Part shown: piece by piece, positions 34,027-42,969 of the stretch | How positions within the stretch are numbered: the stretch's first letter is position 1 | Layout of the letters: each line of letters begins with the position of its first letter | Source of the DNA: Duganella sp. sic0402 | Lineage (GTDB): Bacteria; Pseudomonadota; Gammaproteobacteria; Burkholderiales; Burkholderiaceae_D | DNA length: 64,000 bases | Direction: 5' to 3' | Assembly (NCBI RefSeq): GCF_019219065.1 | Contig: NZ_JAHUWK010000009.1 | Coordinates: 1 to 64,000 of the forward strand | Notes under the pieces: generated by a model | Told to the model about the DNA's origin: nothing | Database searches by the model: none | The model's input: only the letters and a program-made list of their open reading frames with translations | Made by a program: the position numbers and the translations under genes

Positions 34027-35718
34027 CTAACGCAGTTTCTTGAATTTCAGATGCCTGACCTCATCGACGGTCACATGGAATCCAACAATCTCGTTATTCT
34101 TGCCCCGCTCAAATGTGATGCCTGCCATGAAGCTTTTGTTCCCATAAAATACATCCGCTTTCACCGGCTTCAGCATCACGTTGCCTGCCTGTAGGCTCTG
34201 TGCTGTGAGCGTACCGCTGCTCGCATCGACCACAAACGAAGCATTGATTTCTTCGCTATAAAAGACGCCTGAAAACTGTGCCAGCTCGGCTGGTGTATAG
34301 GATGCAGCGGTGTATGGCTCGAAGATCACAGGATCGCTGCCGGCCATCGAGAAGTGCATGGCTTGGCCCTTGAATTGAATATGATATTCATCGTCGCCAT
34401 CTATTTTCATTTGAAACAGCGATGCACTCAAAGGTATCAGGGCGCGCTCGGTTCCCTCCAGCCGGCTGTAATATAAAGCGCCGTCCCTGACATACACTTT
34501 GGCGGCAAGCGCCCGCGTTGGGCTCCAATAATTTCCCGCAAATTTCTGTAGCTGCTCTGTACTGAGCGGCACACTTTTGATGTTGCTGTAGTCGATGGTT
34601 TCCGCTTCAGTAAAGTCGTCTTTCAAGAGAATGGATGCTGTCCGCATCGCATAACTCCCGTTATAGGCCAGGCCTGAGCTGAGTACCATCACCGTAATAT
34701 CCTGCTGAGGAAAACGGAAGATCGAACTCGCATAGCCACCATGACTTCCCAGCTGGTAGATTTTGGGGATGCCGCGCTCTTTGCCGGCATGCTGCTGTCC
34801 GTAGATTGAGATGCTGGATATGTCTTTGATGATGTCGCCGTTATCCAGCTTGATCGGCAAGCCAAGCTTTCTGGCCGGTGAGGTCATACTCCCCTTGGGA
34901 GATAAAATGGCTGAGCGCCAGGTCGAGAAATCGCGTATTGAGGTATAGAGATTCACCGGACCGGGAACACTGCGGCTGCCATAGTCCGTCTTGTACCAGC
35001 CCTTGCCCATATCTCGATAGGGTGTCGCCGTGTTTTCCAGCAGCGTGCCGCTGTCGGAAAGGAATACCGTGTTCGACATACCCAGCGGAGCGAAAATATG
35101 CTCCCTGCAAAACGCATCAAATGTTTGGCCGGAGATAGACTCCACGATTTTCGCCAGCAATATGAGCCTGGTATCGCTGCCCGGTGAGAACATCGTACCG
35201 GGTCTGAAACTCAAGTCTTTCTGGCGTTTTATCAGCGCAATGACGTTCTGCTGCTGGTCTGCGCCGGACGGCTCCCATCCAGCCAACGCTTTCAGCACCT
35301 TGTAGCCATAGACGCCATCCGTCGAACTCAGCAAGTGATTGATCGTGACCTTGTCGGCAAATTCAGGCAGCTCGGGGAGATATTTTTTGATGTCGTCATT
35401 GAGCGCCAGTTTGCCCTGGCTCTCCAGCATGAGTGTGGCGTAAGCGATGAATTCCCACGCCAGCGTATCGATCTGAAATTTCGTCTCGACCGTCGCGCCA
35501 ACCTTGTATTCCAGGTTGGTGCTGCCGAAGACTTTCTGATAAATCAGCTTATCTTTTTTAAATAAAGCCACCGCTACTGCCGGCTTGTCCGGCGAGTCCA
35601 GTTCGCGGAAGACCTGGTCAAAAGCTTGCACGGTAGCCGGCGTCACCTCGACATCCGCATGCGCCATAGCGGCCCACAACATCAGGTGCCCGGCAATGAT
35701 CTTCTTGAGCGTATTCAT
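34027..35718 (-). CDS. Serine hydrolase (beta-lactamase/transpeptidase-like, class C type)
   Basis: 563 residues with a signal peptide (MNTLKKIIAGHLMLWAAMAHA). The beta-lactamase-like domain covers about 25-370. The usual first motif SxxK is not found at the expected site: the aligned segment reads VETKFQIDTLAWEFIAYATL, so the catalytic Ser appears replaced and an active enzyme is doubtful. HLLSSTDGVYGY resembles the family's HLLSHTSG. Residues 390-563 form a lipocalin-like C-terminal domain. The start overlaps the upstream NTF2-PfpI gene (ATGA). GC content is clearly below the window average, as in its two neighbours. Confidence 0.8.
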   Translation of the reverse strand: MNTLKKIIAGHLMLWAAMAHADVEVTPATVQAFDQVFRELDSPDKPAVAVALFKKDKLIYQKVFGSTNLEYKVGATVETKFQIDTLAWEFIAYATLMLESQGKLALNDDIKKYLPELPEFADKVTINHLLSSTDGVYGYKVLKALAGWEPSGADQQQNVIALIKRQKDLSFRPGTMFSPGSDTRLILLAKIVESISGQTFDAFCREHIFAPLGMSNTVFLSDSGTLLENTATPYRDMGKGWYKTDYGSRSVPGPVNLYTSIRDFSTWRSAILSPKGSMTSPARKLGLPIKLDNGDIIKDISSISIYGQQHAGKERGIPKIYQLGSHGGYASSIFRFPQQDITVMVLSSGLAYNGSYAMRTASILLKDDFTEAETIDYSNIKSVPLSTEQLQKFAGNYWSPTRALAAKVYVRDGALYYSRLEGTERALIPLSASLFQMKIDGDDEYHIQFKGQAMHFSMAGSDPVIFEPYTAASYTPAELAQFSGVFYSEEINASFVVDASSGTLTAQSLQAGNVMLKPVKADVFYGNKSFMAGITFERGKNNEIVGFHVTVDEVRHLKFKKLR

Positions 35719-36869
35719 TGAGATTTCCCCTTCAGCGTGTCGATCACTTTCTGGGCTACCGACGCCGTCGCCGACGGGTCCTGTCCCGTGATGATGTTGC
35801 CGTCCGCAACATAAAATTGACTTGCCCACGATTTTTCGTAGACAAAGCTGCCACCATTTTTAGTGATTTGCTTGTCTATGGAAAAGGGGAAGGTCTTGTA
35901 GTACTCGGCCTGGGTATCTTCAAACATATCAGGGAAGCCAGTGATTTTCTTATTGGCGACGATGAAGGCGCCCTCTTTATTCTTCAGATTGGCAATGCCG
36001 GCCGTGCCGTGGCAGATCGCTGAAATAACGCCACCCTGCTCATATATCTTGCCAGCGATAGCCTGGATATTGCTGTGCTCGGCAATGCCGAACATGGCTG
36101 AGCCGCCTCCGCTGTAGTAGATGGCTTGATAGTCGCCCGGATTAATCATCGAAGGCGAAAGCGTGCTCTTCAGCCTATGCATGAATTCAGCGTTGTATAA
36201 ATACTCTTTCTGGGTTTTATCCGAGGTTTCGATGTAGCCTAAAGGAATCGCACCGCCAGTGGGACTGACAAAATCCACGGTATAGCCATTTTTTATGAAA
36301 ACATCATAGGCAATGACGATTTCCTGAAAGTGGTTGGCGGTGTTAATCGTGGTATTTCCATAGGTATGCTGATTGGATGTGACAAACAACACCTTATTTT
36401 TATGTTTTGGAATTTCTTTCCAGGTGTAGCTTTTTTGGACAATCTTCCAATTGTTTTGATACTTCACCAGCATGAAGTAATCTGTGTAGATCCTGAAGTT
36501 TGGTATCAGTATTTCTGCTTTGGCTGTAGCCACATCATTTTCAACGTCGATGGACAAGATGCGTCCAATGCGGCTGTTCTTTTCACCCGGCTTTATATCG
36601 GCGATGTATTGTGCGCCCGAACGAACCAGTAATTCTTTTGCGTCATTCACCGCGTAGAGCTTAAAGTCGGGATGAAAAGCTTTTTGTAGCCTGGCTGGCT
36701 CACCATTGGCTGTCCCGACGATGTAATCAAGCAGCGTTTCGGTGATTTGTTCCCTGTCGGTTTTGCTCGTACCCATCGCATTGGGAACGGGTGAGCCCAC
36801 GGCTCCCCTCAGCATGCAAAATAGAAGACTGACACCGATAAGGGTGCGTAAAAAAATAGATGGACGCAT
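35715..36869 (-). CDS. Secreted NTF2-like + PfpI/Hsp31-like fusion protein
   Basis: 384 residues with a signal peptide ending near AVG (residue 25). Residues about 36-150 are NTF2/lumazine-binding-2-like (QITETLLDYIVGTANGEPARL to WKIVQKSYTWK). Residues about 156-384 are DJ-1/PfpI with nucleophile Cys286 in SAICHGTAG and an Hsp31-like middle segment. The pair of domains in one exported protein is unusual. It overlaps the serine hydrolase by 4 bp and is followed upstream by a 7TM-AraC regulator on the same strand (192 bp gap). Local GC is about a third in places (36361-36420), far below flanking genes. Confidence 0.85.
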   Translation of the reverse strand: MRPSIFLRTLIGVSLLFCMLRGAVGSPVPNAMGTSKTDREQITETLLDYIVGTANGEPARLQKAFHPDFKLYAVNDAKELLVRSGAQYIADIKPGEKNSRIGRILSIDVENDVATAKAEILIPNFRIYTDYFMLVKYQNNWKIVQKSYTWKEIPKHKNKVLFVTSNQHTYGNTTINTANHFQEIVIAYDVFIKNGYTVDFVSPTGGAIPLGYIETSDKTQKEYLYNAEFMHRLKSTLSPSMINPGDYQAIYYSGGGSAMFGIAEHSNIQAIAGKIYEQGGVISAICHGTAGIANLKNKEGAFIVANKKITGFPDMFEDTQAEYYKTFPFSIDKQITKNGGSFVYEKSWASQFYVADGNIITGQDPSATASVAQKVIDTLKGKSQ

Positions 36870-37061
36870 ACATTCGCCTGGAGTGACACAAGTACCTGTT
36901 TACCGAAGGTAAATACGGTGGTTCAGCCACCGTGAAGGAATCGGCTAGCCAAATGCGAACTTAGGCTGGATAGTGGCGTCCGTGGTCATGGACCATAATT
37001 TCGGACTCCGGATACATGATTTCAAAGGATGGGATGGCACCCACGCAGGCGTGAGCGCGAC

Positions 37062-38135
37062 TTAGATTGAGACTTGGCAGTCTTGCGCCGCCGGAGGGGA
37101 AGTTGGCTTGGCCGCAAATGCGGCCCGGTAGCTGGCAGGGGTTTGCCCAGTGATCTTCTTGAAAGCGGCAAAAAAAGTAGAATCGGAATTGAAACCGCTA
37201 CGCTCGGCAACAAGCTCCATATTCAAATGTGACTCTTGAACCAGCAAGTCTTTGGCGTACTCAATGCGGAACTCGTTAATATATGCATTAAAGCTTTTCC
37301 CAGAGTTCTCATTGATCACCTGAGAAATTGTGGTTTGCAGGCTGCCCATTTTCTTGGCCAGCATTGCCAGACTTAACATCGGATTCAGATAGAGCTGCTG
37401 TTCATGCATCATCTTGTTGAGCGACTCCAGCAATGCAATGGCATCTTTCTGCGCCAGTTTGCGATTCTGGTATTTCTCTTTTTTCTCTGGATCAGCTACG
37501 ACTTCGTTTTGCAAAAGATAAGACAGGATCGTAATATGTATAGAGAAAGTAAATGAGAGCGCGCCCACGATATACGATGTAAACGGGGTACTGACATAGG
37601 CAAGGAGTATAAGGAAACTACCGAAGTAGACGCTTAATAACAGCAAGCTTCGCCGCCTGTCCTCAGCAGCCAATAGAGCACGCGACATCCAAAGCTGTTT
37701 TCCCGCCAACAATAGGTATAAAAACCAATACGCATGTATGCCACAGATCACATAATATCGGGTGCTGGCATGATCGATATATGGAAAAACTACACCCATC
37801 GTGATCAGTAAACATCCCACAAGAAGATGTCCGTGCCAATATTTATCAGGCGGACGTTGCGCCAGATCGGCAAGATAACAATGCACATACAGATAAGTCA
37901 GCGGTCCGATAAGCAGACAGGCCGATAAACCTAACTGAAGAAATACCGGCGCCAGGTCCGGATTAAAATAATAGAAGGTCGATTTAGCGGTGCGAAAGCC
38001 GATCGCCAGCAATAAAGCACCCAGTAGCGTGTTCGCCAAACGGTGCGAGCGGCGGCTGAAGAGATACAGCGCCAGCAAAATGCCATTCACCGCTCCCAGT
38101 GCGCTGAAAAGAAATAGTAGTAGGCTTGAGATCAC
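37062..38135 (-). CDS. Membrane-anchored AraC-family regulator (7TM-type sensor + HTH)
   Basis: 357 residues. Residues 1-205 hold about seven hydrophobic helices (for example SSLLLFLFSALGAVNGILLA, LGLSACLLIGPLTYLYVHC, LLLLSVYFGSFLILLAYV). Residues 240-345 are an AraC-type HTH pair (MLAKKMGSLQTTISQVIN, then ERSGFNSDSTFFAAFKKITG). This membrane-sensor-AraC build is much more frequent in Bacteroidetes than in betaproteobacteria. Lower GC than ssb next door. It probably controls the two genes downstream; the ligand is unknown. Confidence 0.87.
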   Translation of the reverse strand: MISSLLLFLFSALGAVNGILLALYLFSRRSHRLANTLLGALLLAIGFRTAKSTFYYFNPDLAPVFLQLGLSACLLIGPLTYLYVHCYLADLAQRPPDKYWHGHLLVGCLLITMGVVFPYIDHASTRYYVICGIHAYWFLYLLLAGKQLWMSRALLAAEDRRRSLLLLSVYFGSFLILLAYVSTPFTSYIVGALSFTFSIHITILSYLLQNEVVADPEKKEKYQNRKLAQKDAIALLESLNKMMHEQQLYLNPMLSLAMLAKKMGSLQTTISQVINENSGKSFNAYINEFRIEYAKDLLVQESHLNMELVAERSGFNSDSTFFAAFKKITGQTPASYRAAFAAKPTSPPAAQDCQVSI

Positions 38136-38179
38136 TGGCGATTTATCGAATTGAATTTACACAAAGGTACAGCCAACAA

Positions 38180-38212
38180 AAAAGCCCGTCACGTCAAAGT
38201 GTACGGGCTTTT
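38180..38212 (-). terminator. Intrinsic terminator of ssb
   Basis: AAAAGCCCGT and ACGGGCTTTT form a 10-bp stem around a 13-nt loop, continued on the minus strand by a T-rich run. It lies 23 bp after the ssb stop and before the AraC-type regulator, so that gene has its own promoter. Confidence 0.85.
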
Positions 38213-38234
38213 ATTTCAGTTCAGCGGCAATGCC

Positions 38235-38747
38235 TTAGAACGGAATGTCGTCATCCATGTCCGAGAAGTTCGGCGCTGGACGTGGTGCTGGACGTGGTGC
38301 CGGGGCCGGTGGCGCCATTTGTGGGCGAGGGGCCGGAGCCTGGCGCGGAGCCGGGGCTTCGTAACCGCCGCCGCCGTAGCTGTCGTCACCACCAGCGTCG
38401 CCGCCCATGCCGGAACGGCCGCCCAGCATCTGCATATTTTCAGCGATGATGTCGGTGGCGTATTTTTCGACGCCGTCTTTGTCGGTGTACTTACGGGTCT
38501 GCAGACGGCCTTCAACGTAGACCGACGAACCTTTTTTCAGGTACTGGCCGACGATTTCCGCCAGGCGGCCGAAGAACGAGATGCGGTGCCATTCGGTCAG
38601 CTCTTTCTGCTCACCGGTGTTGCGGTCTTTCGATTTGTACGAGGTCGCCACGGCGATGTTGGCGATCGCATCACCGCTAGGCATGTAGCGAATTTCCGGA
38701 TCGCGACCCAGATTGCCGACGATGATGACTTTGTTGACTGATGCCAT
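38235..38747 (-). CDS. ssb: Single-stranded DNA-binding protein
   Basis: 170 residues, normal length. The OB fold (1-110) starts ASVNKVIIVGNLGRDPEIRY and includes GSSVYVEGRLQTRKY; a Gly/Pro/Ala-rich linker follows, and the acidic tip DMDDDIPF that binds partner proteins is intact. Essential for replication, recombination and repair. The start follows directly from the alignment (MASVNKV). Confidence 0.97.
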   Translation of the reverse strand: MASVNKVIIVGNLGRDPEIRYMPSGDAIANIAVATSYKSKDRNTGEQKELTEWHRISFFGRLAEIVGQYLKKGSSVYVEGRLQTRKYTDKDGVEKYATDIIAENMQMLGGRSGMGGDAGGDDSYGGGGYEAPAPRQAPAPRPQMAPPAPAPRPAPRPAPNFSDMDDDIPF

Positions 38748-38831
38748 TTTATTAAAACTCCAATGTGATCGGCGAAAGTAGAAGTTTAGCTCACTTTTGC
38801 GATAGGCCCCTATTTCTCTGTGCCCTATTTG

Positions 38832-39185
38832 CTATGTCTCAATGTCCGGCGCGCCGGCCTGGTGGAACACCAGCTCATCAACACGCTGGCCCTGCCGCAA
38901 ATGCTGCTCGATGATGCGATCCATGTTCTCCGGCGTGACGTTGTAGTACCAGGTACCGTCCGGCTGCACGCAGACAATGGGGCCGCCTTTGCAGGCGGCA
39001 AAACAACCGACCCGGCTGCGCTTGACGCGCAGGTCGCCCGCATCCAGCCCGGCCGCCTTGAGCTTGCCGCCCAGGCTGTCGAACAGCGCCTGCGGCACGC
39101 CCTCGGCGTTGCAACGCGGGCCGGTGCACACCAGCAGGTGACGATGGTAGTAGCCGATTTTCGGCTTAACAACGGGTTCGCTCAT
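38832..39185 (-). CDS. (2Fe-2S) ferredoxin domain-containing protein, thioredoxin-fold
   Basis: 117 residues, start at 39185 with AGGAAA upstream. Cysteines in LLVCTGPRCNAEG and VGCFAACKGGP are the four cluster ligands of the thioredoxin-like 2Fe-2S ferredoxins (Aquifex Fd type); GPIVCVQPDGTWYYNV follows. It has a soluble cytosolic electron-carrier build. Divergent from the cobA-type gene; precursor supply for siroheme or cobalamin is a possible link but not shown. Confidence 0.9.
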   Translation of the reverse strand: MSEPVVKPKIGYYHRHLLVCTGPRCNAEGVPQALFDSLGGKLKAAGLDAGDLRVKRSRVGCFAACKGGPIVCVQPDGTWYYNVTPENMDRIIEQHLRQGQRVDELVFHQAGAPDIET

Positions 39186-39267
39186 ATTTTCCTAAATGAA
39201 GCGCCGCATCTTACAGCAAGCCGTGCGCAGCCGGTATGATAGGCCTGGAACGCAACCGAGGATGCAT

Positions 39268-39987
39268 ATGGCAGCAGAGGGGAAAGTCTATTTGATCGGC
39301 GCGGGGCCGGGCGCGGCGGATTTGATCACCGTGCGCGGCGCGCGCCTGCTGGCGCAGGCCGACGTGGTGCTGTACGACGCGCTGGTCACGCAGGAGATGC
39401 TGGCGCTGTGCGCGCAAGCCGAGCTGATCTCGGTCGGCAAACGCTCCGGCCAGCGCTCGACCGCGCAAACCGCCATCAATCAGCAGCTGGTCGAGTGTGC
39501 GCAGCGCTACCACACCATTGTCCGCCTCAAGGGCGGCGACCCGATGCTGTTCGGCCGCGCCGACGAGGAGTTGCGCGCGCTGGAAGCCGAAGGCATCGAG
39601 GTGGAAGTCATCCCCGGCATCACCACCGCGCTGGCGGCAGCCGCAGCCACCAAGCAGCCGCTGACGCGCCGCGGCGTGGCCCGCAGCGTGGCCTTCTTCA
39701 CCTCCAGCACCGCGCCCGGCGAACCGGATCACCCGGCGCTACCGGAAACCGACACCCTGGTGCAGTACATGGGCGGACGCGAAGCCGCCGCCACCGCCGC
39801 GCGCCTGCTGGCCGAAGGCCGCCGCCCGGATCTGCCGGTGGTGGTGGTGGAAAATTGCAGCCGCGCCGACCAGCGCATCGCGCGCCTGACGCTGACCGGC
39901 CTGGCCAAAGGGCTGGACGACGCCCACGGCCCAGTGCTGGTAATGATCGGTGAAGCGCTGCAACAACGCGACCATCAGCCAAGTTGA
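39268..39987 (+). CDS. cobA: Uroporphyrinogen-III C-methyltransferase (SUMT)
   Basis: 239 residues from ATG 39268, with GAGG at 6-bp spacing; ATG 39262 and an upstream frame are less suitable. SUMT motifs in order: VYLIGAGPGAADLITVRG, GDVVLYDALV-like ADVVLYDALV, RLKGGDPMLFGR and VIPGITTALAAAA. It methylates uroporphyrinogen III at C2 and C7 with S-adenosylmethionine, making precorrin-2 for siroheme and cobalamin. It has no fused CysG dehydrogenase or HemD domain. Standing alone here; nearby genes are not in the pathway. Confidence 0.93.
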   Translation: MAAEGKVYLIGAGPGAADLITVRGARLLAQADVVLYDALVTQEMLALCAQAELISVGKRSGQRSTAQTAINQQLVECAQRYHTIVRLKGGDPMLFGRADEELRALEAEGIEVEVIPGITTALAAAAATKQPLTRRGVARSVAFFTSSTAPGEPDHPALPETDTLVQYMGGREAAATAARLLAEGRRPDLPVVVVENCSRADQRIARLTLTGLAKGLDDAHGPVLVMIGEALQQRDHQPS

Positions 39988-40004
39988 AACGACGCAAGAA
40001 AATA

Positions 40005-40020
40005 CTGGTATTATATACAG
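40005..40020. promoter_or_regulatory. LexA (SOS) box upstream of uvrA
   Basis: CTG-GTATTATATA-CAG matches the CTG-N10-CAG LexA operator with an AT-rich middle. It is 95 bp upstream of the uvrA start and just after the cobA stop, so it most likely overlaps the uvrA promoter and makes uvrA damage-inducible. Confidence 0.85.
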
Positions 40021-40114
40021 TGTAGCGCGCCGCCAGCACGATCCATCCCACCGCCCGGCGCGGGAATTCAAACCCGGCTATAGTGTCGGGTTGACTCTAA
40101 AGGCCAAAAATCCC

Positions 40115-42961
40115 ATGGAACAGATCCGCATTCGCGGCGCACGCACGCATAACCTGAAAAACATCAATCTTGACCTGCCACGCAACAAGCTGATCGTGAT
40201 TACCGGCTTGTCCGGTTCCGGCAAATCGTCGCTGGCGTTCGATACGCTGTACGCCGAAGGCCAGCGCCGCTATGTGGAGTCGCTGTCGGCTTACGCCCGC
40301 CAGTTCCTGCAACTGATGGAAAAGCCGGACGTCGACCTGATCGAAGGCCTGTCGCCGGCGATTTCGATTGAGCAGAAAGCCACCTCGCACAACCCGCGTT
40401 CGACGGTCGGCACCGTGACCGAGATCCACGATTATCTGCGGCTGCTGTACGCGCGCGTCGGCACGCCTTACTGCATCAACCACCCGGACCAGGCGCTGGC
40501 CGCGCAAACCGTCTCGCAGATGGTCGACGCGGTGCTGGCCCTGCCGGCCGACACCAAGCTGATGATACTGGCGCCGGTGGTGGCCAACCGTAAGGGCGAG
40601 CACGTCGATTTGTTCGAAGCCATGCAGGCGCAGGGCTTCATCCGCTTCCGCGTGCAGAGCGGCACGCACGACGCCAAGATCTATGAAGTGGAAGACCTGC
40701 CGAAGCTGAAGAAAACCGAGAAGCACACCATCGACGTGGTGATCGACCGTGTCAAAGTCAGCCCCGAAATCAAGCAGCGCCTGGCCGAAAGCTTCGAAAC
40801 TGCGCTGCGCCTGGCCGATGGCCGCGCCGTGGCGCTGGAAATGGATAGCGGCGTGGCACACGTCTACTCCAACAAGTTCGCCTGCAATACCTGCGGCTAT
40901 TCGCTGCAGGAGCTGGAGCCGCGCCTGTTCTCGTTCAATAACCCGATGGGCGCGTGCCCTGAGTGCGACGGCCTGGGTCACATCGAATTCTTCGATCCGA
41001 AACGGATTGTCGCCTTCCCGAATCTGTCGCTGGCTTCCGGCGCGGTGAAAGGGTGGGACCGCCGCAACCAGTTCTACTTCTCGATGCTGTCCAACCTGGC
41101 GGCGTTCTACGAGTTCGACCTGGACCTGCCGTTCGAAAAACTGCCGAAGGCAGCGCAGGAAGCGGTGCTGAACGGCTCCGGCAAGACCACGATCCCGTTC
41201 ACCTACATCAATGAGCGCGGCCGCACCGTGGTCAAGGAACACACTTTTGAAGGTGTGGTCAACAATCTGGCGCGCCGCTACCGCGAAACCGATTCGATGG
41301 CGGTGAAAGAGGAACTGGCCAAGTTCATCAACGAGAAAAAATGTCCATCGTGCGAAGGCGCGCGCCTGCGCGTGGAAGCGCGCTACGTCAAAGTCGGCAG
41401 CGGCAAGCAGGAACGCGCGATCTATGAGATCGCCGAGAAGCCGCTGCGCGAAACGCTGTCTTTCTTTGAGCAGCTGAAGCTGAAAGGCGCGAAGAAGGAA
41501 ATCGCCGACCGCGTGGTGAAAGAGATCATCTCGCGCCTGCAATTCCTCAACAACGTCGGCCTCGACTACCTGTCGCTGGACCGCAGCGCCGATACGCTGT
41601 CGGGCGGCGAAGCGCAGCGTATCCGCCTGGCGTCGCAGATCGGCTCCGGCCTGACCGGCGTGATGTATGTGCTGGACGAGCCGTCGATCGGCCTGCACCA
41701 GCGCGATAACGACCGCCTGATCGACACGCTGAAGCACCTGCGCGACATCGGCAACAGCGTGCTGGTGGTGGAACACGACGAAGACGCGATCCGCACCGCC
41801 GACTATGTGGTCGACATGGGTCCGGGCGCCGGCGTGCATGGCGGCGAAGTCATCGCCGCAGGTTCGCTGAAGGACATCCTGAAAAACAAGAAATCGCTGA
41901 CCGCGCAGTACCTGAGCGGCGCGCGCAAGATTGAGGTACCGAAGCAGCGCCACGTCGCCGATCCGGACAAGCAGTTGACGATCACCGGCGCCACCGGCAA
42001 TAACCTGAAGAAGGTCAATCTGACGCTGCCGGTCGGCCTGATGACCTGCGTGACTGGGGTTTCCGGCTCAGGCAAGTCGACGCTGGTGAACGACACGCTG
42101 TTCCCGGCGCTATCGCGCCACCTGTACGGTTCGCAGACCGAGCCAGCGCCGCACGACAGCATCAGCGGTCTGGAACATTTCGACAAGGTGATCTCGGTCG
42201 ACCAGGCGCCAATCGGCCGCACGCCGCGTTCGAATCCTGCGACCTACACCGGTTTGTTCACGCCGATCCGCGATTTGTTCTCCACCGTGCCGACCGCGAA
42301 AGAGCGCGGCTACAGCGCCGGCCGTTTCTCGTTCAACGTCAAGGGCGGCCGCTGCGAAGCCTGCCAGGGCGATGGCGTGATCAAGGTCGAGATGCACTTC
42401 CTGCCGGACGTGTACGTACCATGCGACGTTTGCCACGGCAAGCGCTATAACCGCGAAACGCTGGAAGTGCAGTACAAGGGCAAGAACATCACCGAGATCC
42501 TCGACATGACGGTCGAGGACGCGCACGAGTTCTTCAAACCGGTTCCGCTGATCGCGCGCAAGCTGCATACGCTGCTGGACGTGGGCCTGGGCTACATCAA
42601 GCTGGGACAGAGCGCGACCACGCTGTCGGGCGGCGAGGCGCAGCGCGTCAAGCTGTCGCTGGAGCTGTCCAAGCGCGACACCGGCCGCACGCTGTACATC
42701 CTGGATGAGCCGACCACCGGTCTGCACTTCCACGATATCGACCTGCTGCTGAAGGTGATCCACCGCCTGCGCGATCAGGGCAACACCTTGGTCATCATCG
42801 AGCACAATCTCGATGTGATCAAGACCGCCGACTGGATCGTCGATCTGGGTCCGGAAGGCGGTGCTGGCGGCGGCAAGATCATCGCCAGCGGTTCGCCGGA
42901 AGAGGTGGCTGCCAACGCCGCCAGCGTCACCGGCAAATATCTGGTGCCGCTGTTGAAGTAA
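40115..42961 (+). CDS. uvrA: Excinuclease ABC subunit A
   Basis: 948 residues from ATG 40115 (MEQIRIRGARTHNLKN); the upstream open frame crosses the LexA box and is not coding. Two ABC ATPase modules: Walker A GLSGSGKSSLAFDTL near the N-terminus and GVSGSGKSTLVNDTL around 645, with signatures LSGGEAQRI and LSGGEAQRV. Zinc modules appear as CNTCGYS/CPECDG and CEACQGDG/CDVCHG. It recognises DNA damage and loads UvrB in nucleotide excision repair. An AraC gene follows 8 bp later; whether they share a transcript is unclear. Confidence 0.97.
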   Translation: MEQIRIRGARTHNLKNINLDLPRNKLIVITGLSGSGKSSLAFDTLYAEGQRRYVESLSAYARQFLQLMEKPDVDLIEGLSPAISIEQKATSHNPRSTVGTVTEIHDYLRLLYARVGTPYCINHPDQALAAQTVSQMVDAVLALPADTKLMILAPVVANRKGEHVDLFEAMQAQGFIRFRVQSGTHDAKIYEVEDLPKLKKTEKHTIDVVIDRVKVSPEIKQRLAESFETALRLADGRAVALEMDSGVAHVYSNKFACNTCGYSLQELEPRLFSFNNPMGACPECDGLGHIEFFDPKRIVAFPNLSLASGAVKGWDRRNQFYFSMLSNLAAFYEFDLDLPFEKLPKAAQEAVLNGSGKTTIPFTYINERGRTVVKEHTFEGVVNNLARRYRETDSMAVKEELAKFINEKKCPSCEGARLRVEARYVKVGSGKQERAIYEIAEKPLRETLSFFEQLKLKGAKKEIADRVVKEIISRLQFLNNVGLDYLSLDRSADTLSGGEAQRIRLASQIGSGLTGVMYVLDEPSIGLHQRDNDRLIDTLKHLRDIGNSVLVVEHDEDAIRTADYVVDMGPGAGVHGGEVIAAGSLKDILKNKKSLTAQYLSGARKIEVPKQRHVADPDKQLTITGATGNNLKKVNLTLPVGLMTCVTGVSGSGKSTLVNDTLFPALSRHLYGSQTEPAPHDSISGLEHFDKVISVDQAPIGRTPRSNPATYTGLFTPIRDLFSTVPTAKERGYSAGRFSFNVKGGRCEACQGDGVIKVEMHFLPDVYVPCDVCHGKRYNRETLEVQYKGKNITEILDMTVEDAHEFFKPVPLIARKLHTLLDVGLGYIKLGQSATTLSGGEAQRVKLSLELSKRDTGRTLYILDEPTTGLHFHDIDLLLKVIHRLRDQGNTLVIIEHNLDVIKTADWIVDLGPEGGAGGGKIIASGSPEEVAANAASVTGKYLVPLLK

Positions 42962-42969
42962 GCATAGGC

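Noticed and set aside
40097..41953. 618-residue minus-strand open frame
   Set aside because: Antisense to uvrA; composition is typical of a high-GC shadow.
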